The notes under the pieces: generated by a model
Database searches by the model: none
Told to the model about the DNA's origin: nothing
Seen by the model: the letters and a program-made list of their open reading frames with translations, nothing else
Part shown: positions 44,578 through 52,290 of the stretch, piece after piece
Layout of the letters: every line of letters begins with the position of its first letter
How positions within the stretch are numbered: position 1 is the stretch's first letter
DNA from: Rhizomonospora bruguierae
Lineage (GTDB): Bacteria > Actinomycetota > Actinomycetes > Mycobacteriales > Micromonosporaceae
Reading direction: 5' to 3'
Length of the DNA: 64,000 bases
NCBI RefSeq assembly: GCF_018397995.1
Contig: NZ_BBQH01000010.1
Location: 41,636 to 105,635 of the forward strand
Made by a program: the position numbers and the translations under genes

Positions 44578-45447
44578 TCAGCCCTTGGTGGCGCCGGCGG
44601 TGAGTCCGCCGATGAGCTGGCGCTCGGCGACGGAGTACAGCGCCAGGGCGGGGATCATCGCGAGCACCACGTACGCCAGGATCCGCGCCGTGTCGCTGGC
44701 GTACTGGCCCTGGAACTGCTGCACGCCCAGGGGGAGTGTCCACCAGCTCGGTTCGTTGAAGACGACCAGCGGCAGCAGGAAGTTGTTCCAGCTCGCCACG
44801 ATGGCCAGCACGCTGACCGTGGCCAGCGCGGGGCGGGCCATCGGCAGCAGGATCTTCCAGAAGAAGCCGAACGGCGTGCAGCCGTCGACCGTGGCCGCTT
44901 CCTCGATCTCGTGCGGGATCTCCCGGAAGAAGCCGCGCAGCACGATGATGGTGATCGGCAGGCCGAACGCGGCCTGCGGGAGGATCACGCCGAGCGGGTT
45001 ACCGAGCAGGCCGGTGGTGCGCAGCAGAATGAACAGCGGGAGGATCGCCACCGCGAACGGGAACATCAGCCCCATCGCGAAGAGGGTGAAGAAGAACTCC
45101 CGCCCGCGGAAGGCGAACCGGGCGAACACGAACGCCGCCATGGCCGAGACCCCGACCACGAGCACCGTCGTGGCGATGGCGATCAGCAGGCTGTTGCCGA
45201 GCTGCCGCCAGAACGAGGACGACGCGAGGATGTCGGTGTAGTTGCTGGGCACCCAGGGGTGCGGCAGCCCGAACGGGGTGTTGGCGAGCTGCCCGTTGTC
45301 CTTGAAGCCGCCGAGCGCCCCGTAGATGATCGGCACGATGATGGCCAGGCCGATGAGGATGCAGATGGCGTGCAGCAGGGCGGTGACCGCCGGGCTGCGC
45401 CGCCGTGGCCGCCGGCGGACCGCCGGTGCCAGGGTTCTCGTGCTCAT
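44578..45447 (-). CDS. Sugar ABC transporter permease (MalG type)
   Basis: 289 aa with six predicted membrane helices. The EAA loop that docks the ATPase is IEEAATVDGCTPFGFFWKIL. FKDNGQLANTPFGLPHPWVP after the first helix and the C-terminal RQLIGGLTAGATKG are typical of carbohydrate-uptake-1 MalG/LacG/ThuG proteins. It forms the membrane channel with the adjacent MalF-type partner. The ATG overlaps that gene's stop (ATGA). No ATPase gene follows; actinobacteria usually supply a shared MsiK-type ATPase from elsewhere. Confidence 0.95.
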   Translation of the reverse strand: MSTRTLAPAVRRRPRRRSPAVTALLHAICILIGLAIIVPIIYGALGGFKDNGQLANTPFGLPHPWVPSNYTDILASSSFWRQLGNSLLIAIATTVLVVGVSAMAAFVFARFAFRGREFFFTLFAMGLMFPFAVAILPLFILLRTTGLLGNPLGVILPQAAFGLPITIIVLRGFFREIPHEIEEAATVDGCTPFGFFWKILLPMARPALATVSVLAIVASWNNFLLPLVVFNEPSWWTLPLGVQQFQGQYASDTARILAYVVLAMIPALALYSVAERQLIGGLTAGATKG

Positions 45448-46436
45448 GCCCTCGTAGTCCTCACTACCGTGATCGCACCTTCCATGTCGCGGCGCAGGAC
45501 GAAGCGCTGGTACAGCAGCGCGAAGACCAGGCTGATGAGGAACATCGCCATGCTGATCGCGCTCGCGTAGCCGACCTCGTAGCGGCGGAAGCCGTACTGG
45601 AACATGGTGATCGCCATGGTCTCGGAGGCGTTCACCGGGCCGCCGCCGGTCAGCACCCAGACGGCGTCGAACAACTGGATCGTGCCGATGACCGACAGGA
45701 AGACCGCGATCCGGATGGTCGGGCCGAGCAGCGGCAGGGTCACGTGCCGGAACGTCCGCCAGGCGTCGGCGCCGTCCACCGAGGCCGCCTCGGTGAGTTC
45801 GTTGGGGATGCTCTGCCGGGCGGCCAGGAACAGGATCATGTAGAAGCCGAAGTACTTCCACGTGATCACGACGAACACCGCGTACAGCACGGTCGCCGGG
45901 TCGGACAGCCACTCGGTGGCCAGGCTGCCGAGGCCGACCTTCTCCAGCACGTTGTTCGCCAGGCCGACCTCGGGCGACAGCACCATCGTGAACAGCACGG
46001 CGGTGATCACCTCGGACAGCACGTACGGGGCGAAGAACATCACCCGGTACACGGCCCGGCCGCGGATCTTCTGGTTGAGTAGGAGCGCCAGGCCCAGCGC
46101 AACCGGCAGCTGCACGAAGACGGACAGCAGGATCAGGATCAACCCGCGCCACAGGTCGCCGATGAAGACGTCGTCGTCGATCAGCCGCCGGAAGTTGTCC
46201 AGCCCGATGAAGTCCTTCGGCAGGCCACCGAACCCGTTCCACTTGAACAGGCTGGTGTAGGCGGCCAGCAGGATCGGGCCGATGACCACGGCGACGAACA
46301 GGATCAGGGCCGGGGCCATGAACACGGCGATCGTCGGCCAGCCGCGGCCCTGGCGGGCGCCGGCGGACCGGCGGGGGCGCGGCGCGCGGGCCGGCGCCAC
46401 CGCGGTCCGGGTGCGGGTGGCCGGCGGGCCGCTCAT
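45444..46436 (-). CDS. Sugar ABC transporter permease (MalF type)
   Basis: 330 aa. A basic Pro/Ala/Arg-rich cytoplasmic start is followed by TIAVFMAPALILFVAVVIGP and five further helices. The EAA loop LTEAASVDGADAWRTFRHVT precedes LPLLGPTIRIAVFLSVIGTI and FDAVWVLTGGGPVNASET, all characteristic of MalF/ThuF permeases. ATG 46436 has GGCGGAG upstream and sits 40 bp after the binding-protein stop; an ATG at 46493 would overlap that gene. It is the second gene of the binding protein-malF-malG operon. Confidence 0.94.
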   Translation of the reverse strand: MSGPPATRTRTAVAPARAPRPRRSAGARQGRGWPTIAVFMAPALILFVAVVIGPILLAAYTSLFKWNGFGGLPKDFIGLDNFRRLIDDDVFIGDLWRGLILILLSVFVQLPVALGLALLLNQKIRGRAVYRVMFFAPYVLSEVITAVLFTMVLSPEVGLANNVLEKVGLGSLATEWLSDPATVLYAVFVVITWKYFGFYMILFLAARQSIPNELTEAASVDGADAWRTFRHVTLPLLGPTIRIAVFLSVIGTIQLFDAVWVLTGGGPVNASETMAITMFQYGFRRYEVGYASAISMAMFLISLVFALLYQRFVLRRDMEGAITVVRTTRA

Positions 46437-46476
46437 CGGCTCCGCCGGCTCCCCCTGGGCCGTGCCAGCCCGGTCG

Positions 46477-47769
46477 CTATCGCTTCGCTGCATCGGTGAT
46501 GGCACTCGCAACCTGCTCGGGCGTCGCCTTGCCGGCGACCAGGGCGGCGACGCTGTCGTTGACCTGCGTGCCGATGGCCGGCGCCCACGCCTGGTCAAGG
46601 TACAGCTGGAAGCCGGTGGCGTCGGTGACGGTCTGCGCCACGACCTTCTGGTTCGGGTCGGTGAGCGCGTCCTCGGCACCCTTGGCGACCGGGATGATCG
46701 AGTTGGTCGCGGCGCACTTGCGCTGGCTGTCCGCCTCCAGCAGGAACTTGAGGAAGTCGACGGTCTGCGCCGGGGCCGTGGCGCCCACCGCGAACCCGTT
46801 GCCGCCACCGAACACGTCGGTGATCTTGCCGGCGCCGCCCTCGACCGCGGGGAACGGGAAGAAGCCGATCTTCTCGCCCTGGCCCTTCTTGTCGGTCGAG
46901 AACGCGGCCTCGGTCTCCGGCCCCCACTGGCCCATGAGCTCCATCGCGGCCTTGCCGTTGCCCATCGCGGCGGCCTGGCCGTCCGGGTTCGGGTAGGTGG
47001 CGGCGAGGAAGCCCTTCTGGAACGGCTGGAGGTCGACCAACTCCTTGAGGTGCTGACCGGCCTGCAGGATGGCGGGGCGGTTGAAGTCCTTGGCCGCGTT
47101 CGCCTCCTCCAGCGCGTTCATGCCGCCGACCCGCAGGGCCAGGTAGGAGAAGTAGAAGTGGGCGGGCCACTTCTCCTTGCCGGCCAAGGCGATGGGCGTG
47201 ATGCCCGCGGCCTTGAGCTTGCGCACGTCATCCAGGAACTCGGCCCAGGTCTTCGGCGGGGCGGAGATGTTGGCCTTGCCGAACAGCTCCTTGTTGTACC
47301 AGAACCCGACCATGCCGTTGTCGAACGGCAGCGCGTACTGCTTGCCGTCCACCTGGTAGTACTTCAGCGGCACGGCCGAAATGTTGCTCACCCAGGACGA
47401 GATGTCGTTGGTGATGTCCTTGACCAGGCCGGCCTCGACCTGCTGGCGGAGCACGCCGCCGCCCCAGGAGCTGAACAGGCTGGGCGCCTTGCCGGACTGG
47501 GTGACCGTGGTCAGCTTGGCCTTGAACGCCTCGTTCTCCAGCGGCGTGATCTTGATGGTCACGTCCGGGTGCGCGGTCATGTAGTCCTTGGCCAGGTTGG
47601 CCCAGACCGACAGCAGCGGATCCGTGTTGGAGATGTGCCACCAGTCGATGGTGGCCTTGCCGCCACTGCTGCCCGAGTCGTCGTCGGAGCCGCAGGCGCC
47701 GAGCGCCATGGCGCCGACGCCGGCCCCGGCCAGGCCCAGGAGCGATCGGCGAGAGATACGGGTCGTCAT
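46477..47769 (-). CDS. Sugar-binding lipoprotein of the ABC importer
   Basis: 430 aa. The signal sequence has a twin-arginine motif (RISRRSLLGLAG) and a lipobox (MALGAC), so it is probably exported folded by Tat and lipid-anchored outside. The mature part is a family 1 solute-binding protein (ATIDWWHISNTDPLLSVWAN, FNRPAILQAGQHLKEL, FGGGNGFAVGATAPAQTVDF). It captures an unidentified sugar or oligosaccharide for the two permeases downstream. The ATG at 47769 follows GAAGGGACAGCT. A possible operator lies 80-100 bp upstream. Confidence 0.95.
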   Translation of the reverse strand: MTTRISRRSLLGLAGAGVGAMALGACGSDDDSGSSGGKATIDWWHISNTDPLLSVWANLAKDYMTAHPDVTIKITPLENEAFKAKLTTVTQSGKAPSLFSSWGGGVLRQQVEAGLVKDITNDISSWVSNISAVPLKYYQVDGKQYALPFDNGMVGFWYNKELFGKANISAPPKTWAEFLDDVRKLKAAGITPIALAGKEKWPAHFYFSYLALRVGGMNALEEANAAKDFNRPAILQAGQHLKELVDLQPFQKGFLAATYPNPDGQAAAMGNGKAAMELMGQWGPETEAAFSTDKKGQGEKIGFFPFPAVEGGAGKITDVFGGGNGFAVGATAPAQTVDFLKFLLEADSQRKCAATNSIIPVAKGAEDALTDPNQKVVAQTVTDATGFQLYLDQAWAPAIGTQVNDSVAALVAGKATPEQVASAITDAAKR

Positions 47770-47830
47770 AGCTGTCCCTTCAGCGGGCATGCGGGTCGGA
47801 GCGCCCGGGATCGGCCGCTCGGTGGTGGTA

Positions 47831-47867
47831 CCGAAACATCCGGCTGAGTATCGAAAAGCTGGTTCGA
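47831..47867. promoter_or_regulatory. Possible operator of the sugar importer operon
   Basis: TCGAA and TTCGA at 47851-47855 and 47863-47867 form an imperfect palindrome, with another CGAAA at 47832-47836. On the transcribed strand a GATACT box between them could be a -10. LacI/ROK-type sugar repressors often use CGAAA half-sites, so a repressor site is plausible, but the regulator is not in the window. Confidence 0.35.
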
Positions 47868-48527
47868 TGGCCGCACGTTACGACCACGTGACCCGAAGGT
47901 CAAGACCTGCGGCGTGGCTGCATAGCAACGGTTATCTCGATCTAGGCTCGGAGCACGCTTCCCGATTTAGTTTCGGAAAATCCCCGAAAACTTGCTCCGG
48001 AACCTTGCCGGTGCGGCGAGCGGCGTCGACGCAGCCCCGGACCCCACAAACTTTGCTATTCGTCGATGTCGTTGGAACCCACCGTATACCCAAAACCCCC
48101 GGCCACGGCGCTCCGTCCCACCCGCTGCCCGTGATCGACCGAGGCCACCCGGCGATCCGGCGCGACGGGCACCAAGCACCCGAATCGGACCTCCCGCACG
48201 CGCTCCCCGCTCGCCGAATTGCCTTGTGGCGCCCGGATTGGCGCGCTTCTGACCGCTTCGCACCCACCCCAAGTCCACGATCGCGGCGCCAAAATACGAG
48301 CAAAAGCACCTGGGACAGAGCCAGGCAGGCCGGTCCGGCGGCGGCCGGCCGTGGAACGTCGAATGGCGCGACGAGACGCCGGCGCGCAAAGGCCCCGTGG
48401 CGACCTGCGAGCGGGCGGAACCCCGCCGCTGCGGCGGGCGCTGCTCCAGTCGCGCCGGGATCCCAGCGGCCCGCGACGCCGTCAGCGAGCAGGCGCCGCC
48501 GTCAGCGAGCGCGGGCGAGGGCGGGGG
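47868..48527. other. 660-bp region with no recognised gene, locally AT-richer
   Basis: Between the importer and the flippase no open frame resembles a protein family on either strand; the longest, on the minus strand at 47967-48389, reads as low-complexity Arg/Gly/Ser sequence. 47920-48110 is visibly richer in A/T than the surroundings and holds AGTTTCGG facing CCGAAAACT near 47968-47992. A CCCGCC-GCTGC-GGCGGG hairpin at 48422-48438 may end the flippase transcript, and GCCGTCAGCGAGC is directly repeated at 48478 and 48498. It may be a gene remnant or a large regulatory region. Confidence 0.4.
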
Positions 48528-49982
48528 TCAGCGGGCGCGGGCGGCGCGGGCGGCGGCGAGCAGGGTGGCCAGGTCGGGACGGAGGATCGCGGCGCTGAGC
48601 GCCCCGGCGGCCAGCGCCGCGGTAATGGCGGCCGGCGCGGGAAGCCCGCTCCCCAGGGGCGCCAGCAGGAGCCCGCCGGCCAGCACGGCCAGCGCCCGGC
48701 CCGCCGGGCCCGTCCAGTGCAGCCCGTGGCGCCGCCAGGCGATCACCACCGGGCCGCCCGCCGTGACCACGGTGCCCGCCAGGTACCCCAACGCGACGCC
48801 GCGCGCTCCCAGCGGGCCGCCGAGCGCGGCCACCACGCCAAGGCCGGTGAGGCAGCCGGCGACCGCGCAGAGCACCGGGATCCGCACGTGCTCGCCGCTC
48901 GACAGGGCGTTCACCGCCGGTACGGCCACCACGGCGAGATACGTGGCCGCCAGGATCAGCCGCAGGACCGGCGCGCCCTCGGCGTACCCGGCACCTCCGT
49001 ACACGGACAGCACCTGCGGGGCCAGGACCAGCGCGGCGGCGAACGCCGGGGCGGGCAGCGCCAGCAGGGCGCGGGTGGACAGGTCCGCCTGCCGGCGCAC
49101 GTCGGCCAGGTCGCCGGCGCCGTGCGCGCGGGCCATCGCCGGGAACAGCACCAGGCCCAGCGCGCGGGGCAGGAAGTACGCGGGGGCGACCAGCGTGACC
49201 GCGGCCGCGAAGTACGCCACCTCGGCCGGTGCGGTGAAGCGCTGCGCCAGGAGTTGGGTGCCCTGGAGGAACCCCATCGAGCAGAACGTGCCCAGGCAGG
49301 CCAGGCCGACGTAGGCGGCGATGTCGCGGCGCTCGGCAAGCGCGGGCGGGCGGCGCTGGCCGCGTCGCGCCGGGCGCAGCGCCCACCAGCCGCCGGCGGC
49401 GAACAGCGCGTACCCGGTGGCCAGCGGGAGCAGGTAGAGCCGCGAGCCGGCCGCCACGACCGCCGCCGTGGCCAGCAGCGAGACCGCCGATCCCGCCAAC
49501 TCCAGCCGCGTGTACGCGGGCACCAGGCCGTACCCGTACAGGATGGCCTTCTGGACGCTGTAGACGCAGAAGGCGAAGCAGAGCGCGGCGACCTGCGCCG
49601 CGTCCACGGCGCCGAGGTGGAACGCGGCGGTGGCCCCCGCGGCGGCGCCGAGCGCGAGCAGCGCGCCGCCGGCCAGCCCGGCGCGTGCCAGCACCCGGTC
49701 CGCACCGCGGGCCGCCGCGGGGTCCGCGCGCCCGTGGTGGAACGGGATGTACCGGGACGCGGCGCTGGCGACCCCGGCGGGCAGCAGCAGGCTGGCGATG
49801 GTGGTGACCGCGATCAGCGTGCCGACCAGTCCGTAGGTCTCCCGGTCGGTGGCGTGGCTGACCAGCACGCCGTGCAGGAGCCGGGTGACGCCCAGCGCCG
49901 CCAGGGCGGCCATGGACAGCAGACCGGAACGCACGATCCCGGCGCGGGCGGGCGCCGTGGTCGCGGTCGCGGTATCAGTCAC
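48528..49982 (-). CDS. Polysaccharide flippase (MVF/MATE-like, oligosaccharide export)
   Basis: 484 aa with about 12-14 hydrophobic helices and short loops. VRSGLLSMAALAALGVTRLL, LLLPAGVASAASRYIPFHHG and AVTLVAPAYFLPRALGLVLFPAMARAHGAGD match the polysaccharide_synt/Wzx-like group. It should move a lipid-linked sugar across the membrane. The GTG at 49982 overlaps the end of the glycosyltransferase gene by 8 bp, so sugar transfer and export are coupled in expression. The polymer is unknown; no polymerase or further transferases are adjacent. Confidence 0.87.
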   Translation of the reverse strand: MTDTATATTAPARAGIVRSGLLSMAALAALGVTRLLHGVLVSHATDRETYGLVGTLIAVTTIASLLLPAGVASAASRYIPFHHGRADPAAARGADRVLARAGLAGGALLALGAAAGATAAFHLGAVDAAQVAALCFAFCVYSVQKAILYGYGLVPAYTRLELAGSAVSLLATAAVVAAGSRLYLLPLATGYALFAAGGWWALRPARRGQRRPPALAERRDIAAYVGLACLGTFCSMGFLQGTQLLAQRFTAPAEVAYFAAAVTLVAPAYFLPRALGLVLFPAMARAHGAGDLADVRRQADLSTRALLALPAPAFAAALVLAPQVLSVYGGAGYAEGAPVLRLILAATYLAVVAVPAVNALSSGEHVRIPVLCAVAGCLTGLGVVAALGGPLGARGVALGYLAGTVVTAGGPVVIAWRRHGLHWTGPAGRALAVLAGGLLLAPLGSGLPAPAAITAALAAGALSAAILRPDLATLLAAARAARAR

Positions 49983-51192
49983 GCCGACCGGCGAGGCGGT
50001 CGATCACCTCGAAGTAGCGGTGCTTCTGGGCGCCCCAGCGCAGCGTCGCCATCACCTCGTCCGCCCGGCGGGCCTGCCGCAGCGCCCGTTCCGGGTCGCG
50101 CGCCAGGTCCAGCATCGCCCGGTACAGGTTCTCCGGGCTGGCCGGGTCGACGTAGCTGACCGAGTCCGCGGGGAAGTAGCGCTCGATGACCGGGTTCCGG
50201 AAGGTGATGACCGGGACGCCGATCGCGGCGTACTCGAGCAGCTTGGTCGGGAGCACCTCGTCGGTCCACGGGTCCCGCTGGCTGGGCACCAGGCCGAGGT
50301 GGACGCGGCGCAGTTCGGCCGGGATGTCGGTGATCGGGTACAGCCGCTCGGGCAGGTCGACGGCGTCGGCCAGCCCCAGTTCGCCCACCGTGGCCCGCAG
50401 TTCGTCCAGCCCGTCGCCGCTGCCCCGCACCTGGAGGCGGGCACCGGGCAGCTCGGGGCGGAGCCGGGCCAGGGCGGCGGCGGCGTTGGCCAGGCCATGC
50501 CGGGGCGCGATCAGGCCGTGGTAGCTGAACACGACCTCGCCGGCCGGGTCCCACGAGCGGGGCTCGCCGGGGGCGAACAGCCGCTCGTCGGGGCAGTTCA
50601 TCACCACGGTCACGGGCCGTCGGGTCCGCTCGCGCAGCTGGTCCGCGTACGGGTCGTGCACGGTCAGCACCTCGGAGGCGAACCGCAGCGAGGCCGTCTC
50701 CGTGGCCCGCACGCCGGCGAGCACCCGGGGGCGCCGCGCGAACTTCGACGCGAACAGCCGCGACGTCAGGTCGTGCACGTCCAGCAGCACCGGGACCCCC
50801 GCCAGGCGCTGCACGGCGGCGGTGAACACCAGCGCTTCGGGCATCGAGTGCGCCTGGAGCACGTCGAACGTGCGCGGGCGCCGGGCCAGCCAGGCCGCCG
50901 CGCGGGCGCCGAACCCGCCGTACAGCGACAGGTACGCCTTCGCCGAACTGCCCCGGTACTTGCGCACCGGCAGGTGGACCACGCGGACGCCGTCCACGGT
51001 GTCCGTCTCGGGCCGGCCGGCGGCGTGCAGGGCCAGCACGGTCACGTCGTCCCCGCGGGCGGCCAGCGCCTCGGCCTGGCGGCGCACCCGGGGGTCCGAC
51101 TCGTACTCGCTGACCACCACCATGCCCACCCGCCGGGGGCGGGTCGGTGCCGGGGGCTTCGCGGGATGCGTACGCAGCGTCGGTGCGGTCAC
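49975..51192 (-). CDS. Family 4 glycosyltransferase, paired with the flippase
   Basis: 405 aa from GTG 51192. GT-B fold: VGMVVVSEYESDPRVRRQAE (acceptor-domain start), FDVLQAHSMPEALVFTAAVQ, LLDVHDLTSRLF, EVVFSYHGLIAPRHGL and the donor-site KLLEYAAIGVPVITF. The usual EX7E is present as EVLPTKLLEYAAIG. It adds a nucleotide sugar to a lipid-linked or protein acceptor inside the cell. No SD; TATCCT ends 7 nt before the GTG, so it is probably leaderless. It is the first gene of a two-gene unit with the flippase. Confidence 0.88.
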   Translation of the reverse strand: MTAPTLRTHPAKPPAPTRPRRVGMVVVSEYESDPRVRRQAEALAARGDDVTVLALHAAGRPETDTVDGVRVVHLPVRKYRGSSAKAYLSLYGGFGARAAAWLARRPRTFDVLQAHSMPEALVFTAAVQRLAGVPVLLDVHDLTSRLFASKFARRPRVLAGVRATETASLRFASEVLTVHDPYADQLRERTRRPVTVVMNCPDERLFAPGEPRSWDPAGEVVFSYHGLIAPRHGLANAAAALARLRPELPGARLQVRGSGDGLDELRATVGELGLADAVDLPERLYPITDIPAELRRVHLGLVPSQRDPWTDEVLPTKLLEYAAIGVPVITFRNPVIERYFPADSVSYVDPASPENLYRAMLDLARDPERALRQARRADEVMATLRWGAQKHRYFEVIDRLAGRRD

Positions 51193-51199
51193 GGCGCCG

Positions 51200-51205
51200 A
51201 GGATA
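51200..51205 (-). promoter_or_regulatory. -10 box of a leaderless transcript
   Basis: TATCCT on the minus strand ends 7 nt before the GTG at 51192; no Shine-Dalgarno sequence is present. Confidence 0.6.
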
Positions 51206-51331
51206 GGAGCCGTACCGGGTCCGGTGACAGCGGGTACACGGCTGTGTACGGAGCTTTCATACGGCGGTTGCCGGTACGACACCGGGACTTCACCGGGCGG
51301 CACCGTCGCACCGGTGTGCCACCCTTGTCCG

Positions 51332-52264
51332 GTGAGCGACCGACCGATTCTGCTCGTGGACACCCCCAGCCTGTACTTCCGGGCGTTCTTCGGCATCCCC
51401 GAGTCAGCCGCCAAGGCGCCGGACGGCAGCCCGGTCAACGCCGTCCGCGGCTGCCTGGACATGCTGGCCACGCTGGTCCGCACCCGCCGGCCGGACCGGC
51501 TGGTCTGCGCCCTGGACTTCGCGTGGCGGCCGTCCTGGCGGGTGGCGCTGATCCCGTCGTACAAGGCGCACCGGGTGGCGCCCGACGGCGGCGAGACGGT
51601 GCCGGATCCGCTGGTGCCGCAGATCCCCGTCATCCTGGACCTGCTGGGCGCCGCCGGCATCGCCACGGCCGGCGCCGAGGACCACGAGGCGGACGACGTG
51701 CTGGGCACCCTCGCCACCACGGAACCCGGTCCGGTGGAGATCGCCTCCGGCGACCGGGATCTGTTCCAGCTCGTCGACGACGCCAAGCCGGTCCGCCTGC
51801 TGTACTGCGGCCGGGGCGTGGCCAAGCTGGAGCCCTGCGACGACGCGGCGGTCCGGGCCAAGTACGGGATCCCCGGCGCGGCCTACGCCGACTTCGCGGC
51901 GCTGCGCGGCGATCCCAGCGACGGGCTGCCCGGCGTCCCCGGTGTCGGGGAGAAGAGCGCCGCCCGCCTCATCTCCCGCTACGGCACCCTGGAGAACCTC
52001 CTGGCCGCCCTGGACGCTCACAACTCCGGCGACCGCGGCTCCGACTTCGCCCCCGGGCTGCGCACCAAGCTCGCCGCGGCGCGCGACTACCTGGTGGCCG
52101 CCGGCCCGGTCGTGCGGGTCGCCCGCGACCTGGACCTGCCGGCCATCGACACCACCCTGCCCGCCTGCCCGGCCGACCCGGACCGCCTGCTCGACCTCGC
52201 GGAGCGGTGGAACGTCGCCGGCCCCTGCCGCCGCCTCGTCGACGCGATGTCCGCCGCCGCCTAG
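51332..52264 (+). CDS. 5'-3' exonuclease-like protein (PIN/H3TH, Pol I N-domain family)
   Basis: 310 aa. The PIN nuclease begins ILLVDTPSLYFRAFFGIP (metal-binding Asp), with RLVCALDFAWRPSWRVALIPSYKAHR, AGAEDHEADDVLGTLA and IASGDRDLFQLVDD supplying the acidic cluster. The H3TH DNA-binding part is ALRGDPSDGLPGVPGVGEKSAARLI. This is the stand-alone actinobacterial homologue of the 5' nuclease of DNA polymerase I, likely a flap endonuclease. The GTG at 51332 has no SD; CACCCT ends 6 nt upstream. It lies convergent with helY. Confidence 0.92.
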   Translation: MSDRPILLVDTPSLYFRAFFGIPESAAKAPDGSPVNAVRGCLDMLATLVRTRRPDRLVCALDFAWRPSWRVALIPSYKAHRVAPDGGETVPDPLVPQIPVILDLLGAAGIATAGAEDHEADDVLGTLATTEPGPVEIASGDRDLFQLVDDAKPVRLLYCGRGVAKLEPCDDAAVRAKYGIPGAAYADFAALRGDPSDGLPGVPGVGEKSAARLISRYGTLENLLAALDAHNSGDRGSDFAPGLRTKLAAARDYLVAAGPVVRVARDLDLPAIDTTLPACPADPDRLLDLAERWNVAGPCRRLVDAMSAAA

Positions 52265-52290
52265 CTCCGGCCCGGTCTGCCCGGGCCGGG

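Noticed and set aside
47967..48389. 140-codon minus-strand open frame in the gap before the flippase
   Set aside because: No similarity to any family I recognise, no ribosome-binding site, and low-complexity content.
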